64,000 nucleotides of DNA, from positions 186,001-250,000 of the forward strand of contig JANQJS010000038.1 in NCBI GenBank assembly GCA_028281535.1, read 5' to 3'. How positions within the stretch are numbered: the stretch's first letter is position 1; each line of letters starts with the position of its first letter. A program made the translations under genes and the position numbers. This DNA is from Sedimentisphaerales bacterium (GTDB lineage: Bacteria > Planctomycetota > Phycisphaerae > Sedimentisphaerales > SM23-30). Shown here piece after piece: positions 54,079 to 63,476 of this stretch. The notes under the pieces are model-generated. The model saw only the letters and a program-made list of their open reading frames with translations, was not told the origin of the DNA and made no database searches.

Positions 54079-54099
54079 TTTAACTTAGAGGATTGATCT

Positions 54100-54504
54100 A
54101 TGGGACGTTTTAGTCAAATGTCGTCTGAAGAAAACAATGAAGATGGTATCGATATATCACCGTTGCTTGACTGTGTATTCATCTTATTGATCTTTTTTAT
54201 TGTCACAACCGTTTTTGTTGAAGAGACTGGCGTCGAAGTTGACAAACCACAAGCGGCATCAGCCGTTCAACTTGAGAAAAACAGCATCTTGCTTGCGTTA
54301 ACAGAAAAAGGAGAAGTGGTTTATGGCGGACGAGACATTGGCTTTAGTGGCGTACAACCTCTTGTTAAACGCATGCTACAAAAAGAAGAAATCCCAGTGA
54401 TTGTGCAAGCAGACTCGAAAGCAGATTCTGGACTGCTTGTTCGAGTGATAGATGAAGCCAAACTTGGCGGTGCCATAAAAGTTAGCTTAGCAACCAAGAA
54501 TTAA
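54100..54504 (+). CDS. exbD: ExbD-like subunit of the TonB motor
   Basis: A 134-residue protein with one N-terminal transmembrane helix carrying the essential membrane aspartate ([19 protein letters not shown]), and a periplasmic ExbD/TolR domain ([39 protein letters not shown]). AGAGGA precedes the ATG. It couples proton flow through ExbB to movement of TonB. Confidence 0.95.
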   Translation: MGRFSQMSSEENNEDGIDISPLLDCVFILLIFFIVTTVFVEETGVEVDKPQAASAVQLEKNSILLALTEKGEVVYGGRDIGFSGVQPLVKRMLQKEEIPVIVQADSKADSGLLVRVIDEAKLGGAIKVSLATKN

Positions 54505-54508
54505 ATAT

Positions 54509-55171
54509 ATGGAAGAATCAAAAATAACAAGAATTATAATCCAATTATTTCGACGCATTATGGCTATTATAATTGCGATCGGGATGACAGGTGCATTGTT
54601 TCTTGTCTTGCCTTATATTCAAGCAATTAACGACCCAATAACGCAACAGACTCGAGTTGTATCGGTCGATAGCGTCATTGACCCGCCACCACCTCCCCCA
54701 CCTGAGGAGCAACCTCCAGAAGAACCTGAGCCAGAAGAAGAACCACCGAAGCTGACAGAAGAAGCTCCCCCTTTAGATTTTGACATGCTTAACCTAGCAT
54801 TAAATGCTGGATTAGGAGAAGGTCTTTTAGCAGGAGATTTTGGCATCAATTTAAAAACAATTGTTGCTGAAAGTAAGGGAAGTGATGATTTATTTTCAGT
54901 AGCAGATTTAGATCAGAAGCCTCGAGTCACTTATCAGACCAGTCCAATCATGAATGAAAAAATTCGACGTAAAATGCCTGGATCTGTAACGCTAATATTT
55001 ATTGTGGATACTGAAGGACGTGTTACAAAACCTAAAATATTAAAATCAACAGATCCGGTATTTGAAAGACCTGCACTTAGTGCTATCAAACGTTGGAAAT
55101 TTGATCCTGGCAAAAAGAATGGCAAACCCGTTAATTCAAAAATGAAAATACCTATTACCTTTTCAAAATAG
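54509..55171 (+). CDS. tonB: TonB energy-transducing protein
   Basis: A 220-residue protein: one transmembrane helix (about 12-36), a short proline/glutamate-rich spacer (PPPPPPPEEQPPEEPEPEE), and a C-terminal TonB domain (about 140-220; GSVTLIFIVDTEGRVTKP; FERPALSAIKRWKFDPG). It contacts the TonB box of outer-membrane receptors. The short spacer is characteristic of TonB2-type proteins. It starts four bases after the exbD stop. Confidence 0.94.
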   Translation: MEESKITRIIIQLFRRIMAIIIAIGMTGALFLVLPYIQAINDPITQQTRVVSVDSVIDPPPPPPPEEQPPEEPEPEEEPPKLTEEAPPLDFDMLNLALNAGLGEGLLAGDFGINLKTIVAESKGSDDLFSVADLDQKPRVTYQTSPIMNEKIRRKMPGSVTLIFIVDTEGRVTKPKILKSTDPVFERPALSAIKRWKFDPGKKNGKPVNSKMKIPITFSK

Positions 55172-55219
55172 ATAATATCAAAAAACAACTTAAAGATTAA
55201 TTTCTACAAGGACTATATT

Positions 55220-56650
55220 ATGAAGTTTCAATGGAACATAAATTTCAAACAGCTTATCTATTCCGCGTTGGTTATCTTCACTTTAACTATGCATGTTATA
55301 GCGCAAGAAGAAGAAAATAAAACACCACTCGTAGAGATAAAGCCTGCCAATATCGGTGAAATTGAATTAACTATTTGGAACGATCCAAAATTTCGTCGCG
55401 ACTTTGCTTTAAGCTACAAAGCGTCATCTGAAATCGAACCTCGAGCTGCGGCTGACGAACGTGAATATCTTGAAGAAATATTAAATTTTATTTCCAACGA
55501 AAAAGTGAAAGATGCTGAAAAATTGTTACTTAGACTTCAAAAAGAAAAGAACGCTAGCGCCCTTTATGATTTCACTTTAGCTAATATTTACTTCCAAACA
55601 GACCGATTTGAAGAAGCAGCAAGCAACTATCAAATCGCCATAGATAAATTTCCAAAATACTTGCGAGCCCACAAAAACCAGGCTCTTATTTATATGCGTT
55701 TGAATCAATACAAAAAAGCATTACCTGGCTTAATCAAGGTGATTGAACTCGGCGGAGGTGAAGCAAAAGCGTATGGTCTTCTTGGTTTTGCTTATGCGAC
55801 AATGGATAATCAATTATCCGCAGAATCTGCATTTCGCATGGCAGTCATGCTTGATCCTGAAACCACAGACTGGAAATTAAGTTTAGCCTTGAGCTTATAT
55901 AAACAGCAACGCTACCCTGAAACAATTTCTTTATGTAAATTACTGATCAAAGAGGATCCTGAAAGCGAACGATTATGGCTCTTAAAAGCAAATTCGCATA
56001 TTGGCTTAAACCAGGCAATGAAAGCTGCTGAGATTTATGAGCTATTGGATCAAATGAAAAAAACAGATTTCAATAGCTTAAATATGCTCGCTGACATTTA
56101 TATGAATGATCAGTTATATGAAATTGCGGTCGATCGATATATTAAAGCGATGAATCTTGAGCCGACCAAAAGACCCAACCGTGCATTACGTGCATCTAAG
56201 CTATTGATATCAAAAGGTGAAATGGAGCAAACCAAGAAACTTATCAAAAACATTGAACGTATTCACATTGATAATCTTGAAATTGAAGACCGTAAAGATA
56301 TGCTCAAAACACGTGCACGAATTGCAGTTGCTGAAGGGGCTGGTGATCAAGAAGCGAAAATTCTAGAAAAAATCGTAGAATTAGATCCCTTGGATGGTGA
56401 AGTATTAATTCTTCTTGGTCAATACAATCGCCGCATGGACAACAATGAAAAGGCCATCAATTACTTTGAACGAGCTGCCAGCCTGGAAAAACATGAAGCC
56501 GACGCTAAAGTTCGCCATGCGCAATTATTAGTCAGTATGGGTAAATACCCAGAAGCAATTAAACTTCTTAAGCGAGCACAAACAATCAAGCCTAGAGAAA
56601 ACATCCAAAAATATCTTGATCAAGTGGAACGAGTTGCCAAAAATCGCTAA
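55220..56650 (+). CDS. Exported TPR protein of the TonB2-type operon
   Basis: A 476-residue secreted protein with a signal peptide (LIYSALVIFTLTMHVIA) and about ten TPR-like helix pairs (YDFTLANIYFQTDRFEEAASN; KAYGLLGFAYATMDNQLSAES; EVLILLGQYNRRMDNNEKAIN). A TPR gene at this position, right after tonB, is a recurring member of TtpC/ExbB2/ExbD2/TonB2 clusters. It probably organises the periplasmic complex. AAGGAC precedes the ATG. Confidence 0.85.
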   Translation: MKFQWNINFKQLIYSALVIFTLTMHVIAQEEENKTPLVEIKPANIGEIELTIWNDPKFRRDFALSYKASSEIEPRAAADEREYLEEILNFISNEKVKDAEKLLLRLQKEKNASALYDFTLANIYFQTDRFEEAASNYQIAIDKFPKYLRAHKNQALIYMRLNQYKKALPGLIKVIELGGGEAKAYGLLGFAYATMDNQLSAESAFRMAVMLDPETTDWKLSLALSLYKQQRYPETISLCKLLIKEDPESERLWLLKANSHIGLNQAMKAAEIYELLDQMKKTDFNSLNMLADIYMNDQLYEIAVDRYIKAMNLEPTKRPNRALRASKLLISKGEMEQTKKLIKNIERIHIDNLEIEDRKDMLKTRARIAVAEGAGDQEAKILEKIVELDPLDGEVLILLGQYNRRMDNNEKAINYFERAASLEKHEADAKVRHAQLLVSMGKYPEAIKLLKRAQTIKPRENIQKYLDQVERVAKNR

Positions 56651-56699
56651 TAGTGTTTTATATTTGTTAAATCACGCAACATGAACGACAAAGAAAAAT

Positions 56700-57857
56700 A
56701 TGTTTGCATCAAAAATTCTAAAATTAATTCTCTGTTATTGCTTGATTTTGACTATTGCTGGGTGCAGTTCAAAATCTATGCCATCACGTAAATGGGAAAG
56801 CAGAGGACAAGCACTATCGCGCCAATCCTATAAAACTGCTCGAATCGAGGCGGAACAAGGGGGTGCTGATTCACAATTCCTTCTTGGCCTTCTCTACTCA
56901 GATGGGAAAGGAATTGATAGAGATTTTCAAGAAGCTGCGAACTGGTATTATCAAGCCGCTAAGCAAAATCACGGGCCCTCCCAACTCAATCTTGGCTTGA
57001 TGTATTTAAATGGTCATGGCATAGAACAGGATTATGAAAAAGCTAGAAAATGGTTTAATGCAGCAGCCCAACAGGATATTCCACATGCTTATTATTCATT
57101 AGGGCGTATGTATTTCAAAGGTATGGGGCTAGAAAAAAATCATCAAAAAGCTGCTGAATATTTCATGAAAGCAGCAAATAAAGGATTGCTAGAGGCTCAA
57201 GTAGATCTTGGCCTCATGTATATCAAAGGACAAGGTGTACCCCAGGATTATACCCAAGCCGAAAAATGGCTTATTTATGCTGCTGATCAAGGCTCAGCGA
57301 TCGCACAAACGAATTTAGCATTGATGTACATCAAAGGACAAAAAGGTATTCCGAAAGATGATCAGCAAGCGGCGATATGGCTACTTCAGGCAGCTGAACA
57401 ATGGATGAGAGGCGCCGCAGATCAAGGATTTGCCGAAGCCCAAACAAACCTGGGCTTAATGTATATCAAAGGTGAAGCTGTAGAGAAAAATGCCAAAGAA
57501 GCCGCAAAGTGGTTCCGCATGGCCGCCGACCAGGGTTTTGCCATGGCCCAACACAATCTAGCTTTACTATATATCAAAGGCCAGGGTGTTGAAAAAGACT
57601 TCCAGAAAGCAGCTCGACTGTTAGAAAAAGCAGCAAGGCAAGGATTCATCTCATCGCAAAATAAATTAGCAGCGATGTATCAACTTGGTCGTGGCGTTGA
57701 AAAAAATAATATCAAGGCCTATGCCTGGTATAGCTTGGCAGCTCTGCAAGGAAATGAGTCAGCTAAAGTTCAATTAAATCTATTGAAAAAAAATATGACG
57801 GAAAAACAAATACTGGAAGCTGGAAAAATACTAGACAACAACAGGAAGGTCCAATAA
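56700..57857 (+). CDS. Lipoprotein with Sel1-like repeats
   Basis: A 385-residue lipoprotein (signal ILKLILCYCLILTIAGC, lipobox cysteine at residue 22) made of about eight Sel1 repeats of 36 residues, each with the AxxxLGxMYxxGxGVxxDxxxAxxW pattern (for example AQVDLGLMYIKGQGVPQDY and FQEAANWYYQAAKQN). One repeat is enlarged (around residues 213-240, GIPKDDQQAAIWLLQAAEQ). Sel1 proteins are interaction scaffolds. It follows the TonB cluster by 49 bases on the same strand and may be its last gene. Confidence 0.85.
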   Translation: MFASKILKLILCYCLILTIAGCSSKSMPSRKWESRGQALSRQSYKTARIEAEQGGADSQFLLGLLYSDGKGIDRDFQEAANWYYQAAKQNHGPSQLNLGLMYLNGHGIEQDYEKARKWFNAAAQQDIPHAYYSLGRMYFKGMGLEKNHQKAAEYFMKAANKGLLEAQVDLGLMYIKGQGVPQDYTQAEKWLIYAADQGSAIAQTNLALMYIKGQKGIPKDDQQAAIWLLQAAEQWMRGAADQGFAEAQTNLGLMYIKGEAVEKNAKEAAKWFRMAADQGFAMAQHNLALLYIKGQGVEKDFQKAARLLEKAARQGFISSQNKLAAMYQLGRGVEKNNIKAYAWYSLAALQGNESAKVQLNLLKKNMTEKQILEAGKILDNNRKVQ

Positions 57858-57961
57858 TACCATTTCGCTGGATTGTTAAGCAAACAAAGGGCACGGCCGA
57901 TTCAAACATATGTAAAAAAAAGAATTATGTGGGTTTTCTACTGAGACATCTTAACATATTC

Positions 57962-57990
57962 TTGACTATTGGCTCACATTCTGCTAACAT
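57962..57990 (+). promoter_or_regulatory. Predicted promoter of the PEP-CTERM gene
   Basis: TTGACT (57962-57967), a 17-base spacer and TAACAT (57985-57990); transcription near 57997, giving a leader of about 140 bases. Confidence 0.6.
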
Positions 57991-57996
57991 AAATAT

Positions 57997-58135
57997 ATAT
58001 AATTCTACGTGGAGAGAGTAATACTTAACGTAGAGGTATGAAGGTGAGAGAGCATACCTCAACACAAAATGAAGCACTTCCCGTGGCGAAGAGGAGAGAG
58101 AACTTCCCAAGGCGAAGACAGACTGAGAGAGAGAA
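57997..58135 (+). promoter_or_regulatory. GA-rich structured leader of the PEP-CTERM gene
   Basis: Holds five GAGAGA-type purine runs, an 8-base perfect hairpin (GAGGTATG 58033-58040, CATACCTC 58053-58060) whose loop is itself purine-rich, and a duplicated 17-base element. The last GAGAGAGAG run lies directly before the ATG and could serve as ribosome site. Confidence 0.5.
58076..58118 (+). repeat. Two-copy direct repeat in the PEP-CTERM leader
   Basis: ACTTCCCGTGGCGAAGA (58076-58092) and ACTTCCCAAGGCGAAGA (58102-58118): 15 of 17 bases identical, start-to-start distance 26. Each copy can form a CTTC/GAAG stem with the two differing bases in the loop. Confidence 0.7.
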
Positions 58136-59152
58136 ATGCAAAAAATTACCCTATTGGGCCTGGTAGCTCTGTGCCTATACGCCAACATTGCCTGTGCTGA
58201 ATTCTTAACGAATCAAAGCAGCGATTTCACCCTTCTTTCCGAAAAACGGATTAAAACCGGCAAGAATGTTCAGATCTTAGGATCTGTGGGGTCCGGTAGT
58301 CAAATCAAACTCGGAAAACGGTCATTTGTGCAAAATGATGTATTTACCAATGGCAGTTTCAAGTCGGCAAGTAATTCCTCGATATCAGGCAGGGTTGTTG
58401 CTAATGACAGCATTAAAGTTGGCTCTAACTCACAAATTGGCCGACTAGACGGTGGTCAAGATGCTAAAATCGGCAACAATTCCTTAATTTTTGGCCCCAT
58501 AGGTGTAGCAGGCAATTTAAATATACATCCTGGTGCTTTTGCTTTAGGAGGAATTTCAGCCACTCATGATTCATGGAATGCAACCGGAGTCCCAGATCCC
58601 CCTGCCACATCATTTGATAATCCGAACTTATTAGTTGATATTAATGTTTCTAAAAACCAAACAGGAAGTGTTGCACCTGGTAATTATGCCGATTTAAACT
58701 TAAAAAATAACGCAACGATTATTTTAAGTGCCGGAACCTATTTCTTTGACCGAATCAATATGAAATCTCGCAGTATGATAATCGCTGATACGACCAATGG
58801 CGCAGTTAATGTCAACGTTGCAACAATATTAAAATCAAGTAACCGCGCATCTGTGAGAAACACGGGGGAAAATGACTCTAAATTTACTGTTTTTGGCGAT
58901 ACAAAAATTGGCCCAAATAATAATATCCTGGCTGATATTATATCGCTTGACAACCTCAAAGTTGGCAAGAAGACGTTGCTGTCCGGTTCCTTCTTTTCTG
59001 AAGGCGACATTCGTCTTGGCAGCAATGTCATCGTGAACAGCTCTGGATCAGATGGCAGCATACCACAGATTCCTGAGCCTGCTTCCGCCCTCTTGTTGAC
59101 AACCGGAATAGCTGCTTTATTAAAGCGTCGCAAAACTAAGACTCTAAGCTAA
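58136..59152 (+). CDS. PEP-CTERM-anchored beta-helix surface protein
   Basis: A 338-residue secreted protein with a signal peptide (TLLGLVALCLYANIACA) and a C-terminal PEP-CTERM sorting signal: PEP at IPEPASA, a hydrophobic span (ALLLTTGIAALL) and a basic end (KRRK). The middle is a row of short strands with Asn/Ser/Gly turns (FVQNDVFTNGSFKSASNSSI; GQDAKIGNNSLIFGPIGV), a beta-helix like that of bactofilin or polymer-forming proteins. Exosortase would cleave and anchor it; no exosortase gene is in the window. Probably part of an extracellular matrix or biofilm. Confidence 0.87.
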   Translation: MQKITLLGLVALCLYANIACAEFLTNQSSDFTLLSEKRIKTGKNVQILGSVGSGSQIKLGKRSFVQNDVFTNGSFKSASNSSISGRVVANDSIKVGSNSQIGRLDGGQDAKIGNNSLIFGPIGVAGNLNIHPGAFALGGISATHDSWNATGVPDPPATSFDNPNLLVDINVSKNQTGSVAPGNYADLNLKNNATIILSAGTYFFDRINMKSRSMIIADTTNGAVNVNVATILKSSNRASVRNTGENDSKFTVFGDTKIGPNNNILADIISLDNLKVGKKTLLSGSFFSEGDIRLGSNVIVNSSGSDGSIPQIPEPASALLLTTGIAALLKRRKTKTLS

Positions 59153-59174
59153 TTCGACTTGAGAAATGACACAT

Positions 59175-60314
59175 TCATTCGATTGGTTTTTCGTGTATGT
59201 AGCCATTGATGAATTGATCCCTATCGATCTGTAGGATCTCAACGTCAAACAGTGATTTTTCGATCACAGAAATGTCTTTGTTGCCATAAGCAAGCACCGA
59301 CGGTAAATCATTTCCATTAATTTCATCAGGCGAAATGTATATCTGCAATTGATCAGCGAGCTGATATTTTAAAAATGAATTATGAATAGCAGCCCCTCCC
59401 TCTACCATCAGATCAATAATATCTCTTCTGCCTAATTCATCTAAAATTAAGTTAAGCCCTTCTTGTGATGTTATTTGGTCTACGGAAAATATCTGGCAGC
59501 CAGCTAAAGTTAATTCATTTATTTTATCCTCCTGCTGTTTCACCCCATCCTTACTGCAGCAAATTAAGACATCTTGCTTTTTAGCTGTCTTTACAATATT
59601 GCAAGTAGTCGGTATGCGTAATGAGCTATCCAGAACGATTCGTATTGGCTGACGTTTAACATCATTTAGACGAACGTTAAGCTGTGGATCATCCTCTAAG
59701 ACGGTATTAATACCAACCAGAATAGCACCACACTTGCGACGATTATGGTGAGTATGATTTCTAGATGCTTCAGAACTAATCCAGCGACGATTACTTTGCT
59801 TTGGCCAGGCTAGTTTTCCGTTTTTACTTTGTGCCCATTTTAAAATAACTTGAGGTTGTCCTAAAGTTTTCCACTTTAAAAAACCCGTATTTAAACGCCT
59901 GGCTTGTCGCTCACAGCATCCCACATTTACTGTTATGCCATGATCCTTTAATTGTTTAATCCCCTTTTGATCTACTTGTGGATTGTTATCTATACAAGCG
60001 ATTTCTACATGGCGAATACCTGCGTCGATAATTGCCTGGCTACAAGGAGGTGTTTTGCCAAAATGACAGCATGGCTCTAAGGTAACAAACATTGTTGCCC
60101 CTTTTGTCTCATATCCCTGCGATAAACAGTTTTCTATTGCATTAATTTCAGCATGATTTTGGCCAAATCGTTCATGATACCCTTTACCAACGATTTTGTT
60201 GTTAGAAACAATGACAGCCCCTACCATTGGGTTAGGATAGGTTGCTCCAGCGCCTTTTTGGGCTAAATCCAAGGCACAATGCATAAATTCAATATTTCGA
60301 TCATTATTTTGCAT
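59175..60314 (-). CDS. ribD: Bifunctional riboflavin deaminase/reductase RibD
   Basis: A 379-residue enzyme catalysing the deamination and reduction steps of riboflavin synthesis. The N-terminal deaminase has the zinc motifs HAEINAIE and PCCHFGKTPPC (about residues 49-90); the C-terminal reductase starts near 150 (LGQPQVILKWAQSKNGKLAW) with the GVNTVLEDDPQLNVR and VEGGAAIHNSFL motifs. Length matches E. coli RibD (367). The ATG follows a TATAAT box by 7 bases and lacks a ribosome site, so it may be leaderless. Confidence 0.95.
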   Translation of the reverse strand: MQNNDRNIEFMHCALDLAQKGAGATYPNPMVGAVIVSNNKIVGKGYHERFGQNHAEINAIENCLSQGYETKGATMFVTLEPCCHFGKTPPCSQAIIDAGIRHVEIACIDNNPQVDQKGIKQLKDHGITVNVGCCERQARRLNTGFLKWKTLGQPQVILKWAQSKNGKLAWPKQSNRRWISSEASRNHTHHNRRKCGAILVGINTVLEDDPQLNVRLNDVKRQPIRIVLDSSLRIPTTCNIVKTAKKQDVLICCSKDGVKQQEDKINELTLAGCQIFSVDQITSQEGLNLILDELGRRDIIDLMVEGGAAIHNSFLKYQLADQLQIYISPDEINGNDLPSVLAYGNKDISVIEKSLFDVEILQIDRDQFINGYIHEKPIE

Positions 60315-60321
60315 ATAAATA

Positions 60322-60327
60322 ATTATA
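60322..60327 (-). promoter_or_regulatory. Perfect -10 box just upstream of ribD
   Basis: TATAAT on the minus strand ends seven bases before the ribD ATG. No good -35 is seen. The expected start of transcription coincides with the start codon. Confidence 0.4.
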
Positions 60328-60452
60328 GTGATTTAGCAAATAATTACCATAATTCATTAGAGCTAAATCGCTCTTGCCCCTTATACCGCAATGTGTTAAG
60401 ATGCGACCAGATTTAGATAAAAGGCACATATTAATTCGTAGTGAGGATAATT

Positions 60453-60686
60453 ATGACCCATTATTATAATATTTTGGCACAGGCAGCTAGTGAAATCGAT
60501 CCCACTGGCCAACAAATTCAAGAAATACACCAAATACTGACTGAATATCCTTGGGCGTTTAAATTGATTTGGGTAGGTGTCGTATTTACAGGTGTTGCGG
60601 TATTTCTAGTATTTCGTCGGCAACAGAAAATTGCAGCTAATCAGGTGGCACTGGCCAAAATGCTTGAGCAATTGCTCCAAAAATAG
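60453..60686 (+). CDS. Small single-pass membrane protein
   Basis: A 77-residue protein with one central transmembrane helix (about residues 34-54, AFKLIWVGVVFTGVAVFLVF), an acidic N-terminal arm and a basic, then helical C-terminal arm (RRQQKIAANQVALAKMLEQL). ATG at 60453 is chosen because GTGAGGAT lies six bases upstream; that GTG at 60441 is the only alternative. The positive-inside rule places the C-terminus in the cytoplasm. No family recognised. Confidence 0.68.
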   Translation: MTHYYNILAQAASEIDPTGQQIQEIHQILTEYPWAFKLIWVGVVFTGVAVFLVFRRQQKIAANQVALAKMLEQLLQK

Positions 60687-60759
60687 TCATTTCGTTTCAA
60701 CTATTTCGCCGATAATGCAATGCAGAATCCCATAAAACACGGAAGGCTATGGAATCTGT

Positions 60760-63474
60760 ATGTTAATAGTACAAAGACATTATTATATCTCACAACTCAT
60801 ATACCTACTGATTTTCAGTAGGTTATTTTGTTCGCCTGCCTTATCACAACAAATTTCAACTCATGAAGAGATCACTGGCCAAAGAGTCATGCAGGTCTTT
60901 GATTTTGAAGAACGCGATATTCACTTAAACACGCTACCCATGCATTGGCGAAAATATACGAATTCACAATCAAATGAATTTGCTCATTTCTCAGAAGGTC
61001 GCTTAGATACCTTGCATCCACGTAGTGGAAACCATAGCTTCCTTTTAAATTCAGATGGAACGAGTGTCGGATTCTTTTATCATCGTCGTAAAATACAAGC
61101 GAAACCTGGAAATGATTTTCAAATTACGGGGTATGTTCGTTTGGAAAATGTTCACAACAGCAGAGCCCAGATAACCTGTGCCCTTACTAACCGTAGAGGC
61201 CAATATATTGAAGGAAGTGAATTTAAGTCTCGGTTGGTATCCGTTGCAGACCAAGGACCTGAAGGGTGGATTCGTCTGGATGTCTATGTGCCAGGTAATT
61301 TTCCTGAAGCACGCTTTATCACCGTTGGCGTATGGTTGTTACAAGAATCGCAATGGAATCTAGACATAATCAGTGGAACCCATATCCTTAGGCCTGATGT
61401 ACATGCGCAAGCCTGGTTCGATGATATATCCGTCACGCAATTGCCCAGAGTTATTTTACGCACGGAGAAAATTGGTAATACCTTTGATGGCAAAGACCCA
61501 ATTGAATTACTAGTTGAAGTTGAAGGCGTTGGAAATTTAAATTATCAGGTCAAACTGGAAGTTAAAAATGCTGGCGGCGAATTAATCAGTGAAGAATCTT
61601 GGATATTAACTGGCGTGGAAGGTGCAACAAAGTCTCGCAAAATAGTATTGCCGGAAATCCCAGCGGGTCTTTACCGGTCAAAACTTTCAATTTATTCAGG
61701 CAATAACTTAGTTTCATCCCGACATTTGGTCTTATTAAAACTGGCCCCACTCATTGGGTCATCATCCTCAAGTGGTGCAAACTTTGGTATTCTTGGTCTG
61801 GACGATAGCTCTGGTGATTGGCAATCATTGACACATCTCACACAATTAAGTAATGCAAAACTTTTAAAAACGCCTGTTTGGCGTAAAGACGATAAAGCGG
61901 AAGGTACTTTTTCAGATCCTGGATTTGACCAAAAGTTAATTGAATTACAAAAGAAGAATATTGAGTTAGTAGCTACATTTTCTGATGTCCCCAAATCCAT
62001 GGCGACACAACTTGAGTATGGACAGAGAACCATTTTTGATGCCTTAAGTCAACAAGTAGAAATATGGGAGCCTCAGGTTGCATTTGTTTTAGCTCAGTAT
62101 GCAAGGCAAGTTCCTTTCTGGCAACTAGGCACCAACCAGTTTGACAAGTTTATTACCTGGGATCCTCGCATAAAACCCACCGTTGAAACTCTCGAATTAC
62201 AGTTCAATAAATTTATTACCACACCTCAAATAAACATCCCCTTGAATGGCTATCATAAAATTACGCCGGAAGAAACAGGGTCTGAACATATAACGGTATC
62301 AATCCCTTCGACCATTCTACCTGAAAGTATCCCTGAATATATTAATGAGTTTAAATCAAAAGGTTTTGCTAGCATATGGTCAACGGTAGAACCTCTCAAT
62401 ATTGACAAATACCACCGCAACTATCGATTGGTCGATTTTTCTAAACGTATAGCTTATACGAAAATTTCAGAATCTGATTATATCTTCATCGACCATCCCT
62501 GGTCACAAATAGAAGACAATGCAACAAAACAAATAGAACCAACAGAATTATTTCCGATCTACCGGACGATGAGCGATTTAATTGATTACACCAGCTATAT
62601 TGGAGAATTCGAAATAAAACCTGACATACCTGCATTAATATTTGATCGAGGAGATGAAGGTGTTTTGTTCGTGTCAAATAATAACTACAAATCAGACGAC
62701 CCGGCTGAAAAATCAACCGTTCAACTTTACTTGGGTAATAATCCTCGAGGATATGATATTTTTGGTAACCCTGTTCCGATAAAAGTCAATAACGGTATAG
62801 GCACTTTTTCTGTTACCCGTTGGCCAGTTTTGATTAATCGTGTTGATTCAAGAGTTGCAGGCATGAGATCATCACTGAAGCTTAATCCTGTCGTTTTAAA
62901 TGCAACAATCAAACGACAAGGCATCCAGCTCACGTTTAAAAACACGTTTGGTATCCCGATTTCCGGGCGATTAAAATTTGTCCCTAATGAAAGTCAGCAA
63001 GCATGGTCCATTGATCCTATAACATCAAATTTTGTACTTGGTCCAGACAAAACATTTGATGAAATAATTATGATCAAATTTCCAAGAAATGAAATTGGTG
63101 GCTTTAAAAAAATAAAAGTGCAATTTTTAATTGAAGCTGATCGATCATATAATTTCTTCACAGACTTACCGTTTGAAATAGAATTAAAAGATATTGATGT
63201 AAGTTATTTCTCGAGACGTATCAATGAGTCAGATTTGTTGATTCAAAAAGTAATCACAAACAATTCCCCTACAACCGTCAACCTGATAAGCTTTGTCGAT
63301 TTACCAGATAATGATCGAATGGAGCGACCAGTGCGTCGGTTGCAACCAGATGCATTTACAACAAAATCCTTTTTAATCCCTGATGCACAGAAATGGTTCG
63401 GGCAATATATTCGTTTAGGATTATACGATCCTAAAGGTACATCTCGAATTAATTACCAAATCCAAATAAATTAA
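60760..63474 (+). CDS. Large secreted multidomain protein with carbohydrate-binding-like and TIM-barrel-like regions
   Basis: A 904-residue exported protein with a signal peptide (LIYLLIFSRLFCSPALS). Residues 45-230 look like a jelly-roll carbohydrate-binding domain (DFQITGYVRLENVHNSRAQI; VHAQAWFDDISV at its end). An Ig-like domain follows (about 230-330), then about 340-600 with alternating strands and helices suggestive of a glycosidase-type barrel (NFGILGLDDSSGDWQSL; FWQLGTNQFDKFI), and beta-rich C-terminal domains. I cannot assign catalytic acids, so enzyme activity is open. It is likely a cell-surface glycan-related protein; the specific family is not recognised. Confidence 0.65.
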   Translation: MLIVQRHYYISQLIYLLIFSRLFCSPALSQQISTHEEITGQRVMQVFDFEERDIHLNTLPMHWRKYTNSQSNEFAHFSEGRLDTLHPRSGNHSFLLNSDGTSVGFFYHRRKIQAKPGNDFQITGYVRLENVHNSRAQITCALTNRRGQYIEGSEFKSRLVSVADQGPEGWIRLDVYVPGNFPEARFITVGVWLLQESQWNLDIISGTHILRPDVHAQAWFDDISVTQLPRVILRTEKIGNTFDGKDPIELLVEVEGVGNLNYQVKLEVKNAGGELISEESWILTGVEGATKSRKIVLPEIPAGLYRSKLSIYSGNNLVSSRHLVLLKLAPLIGSSSSSGANFGILGLDDSSGDWQSLTHLTQLSNAKLLKTPVWRKDDKAEGTFSDPGFDQKLIELQKKNIELVATFSDVPKSMATQLEYGQRTIFDALSQQVEIWEPQVAFVLAQYARQVPFWQLGTNQFDKFITWDPRIKPTVETLELQFNKFITTPQINIPLNGYHKITPEETGSEHITVSIPSTILPESIPEYINEFKSKGFASIWSTVEPLNIDKYHRNYRLVDFSKRIAYTKISESDYIFIDHPWSQIEDNATKQIEPTELFPIYRTMSDLIDYTSYIGEFEIKPDIPALIFDRGDEGVLFVSNNNYKSDDPAEKSTVQLYLGNNPRGYDIFGNPVPIKVNNGIGTFSVTRWPVLINRVDSRVAGMRSSLKLNPVVLNATIKRQGIQLTFKNTFGIPISGRLKFVPNESQQAWSIDPITSNFVLGPDKTFDEIIMIKFPRNEIGGFKKIKVQFLIEADRSYNFFTDLPFEIELKDIDVSYFSRRINESDLLIQKVITNNSPTTVNLISFVDLPDNDRMERPVRRLQPDAFTTKSFLIPDAQKWFGQYIRLGLYDPKGTSRINYQIQIN

Positions 63475-63476
63475 AT

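Noticed and set aside
54619-54849. Gly/Ser-rich minus-strand frame
   Set aside because: It is the reverse complement of the TonB proline/glutamate spacer.
58021-58135. Repeats before the PEP-CTERM gene as a CRISPR or tandem array
   Set aside because: Only two copies, 17 bases long and 9 bases apart, inside a transcribed leader.
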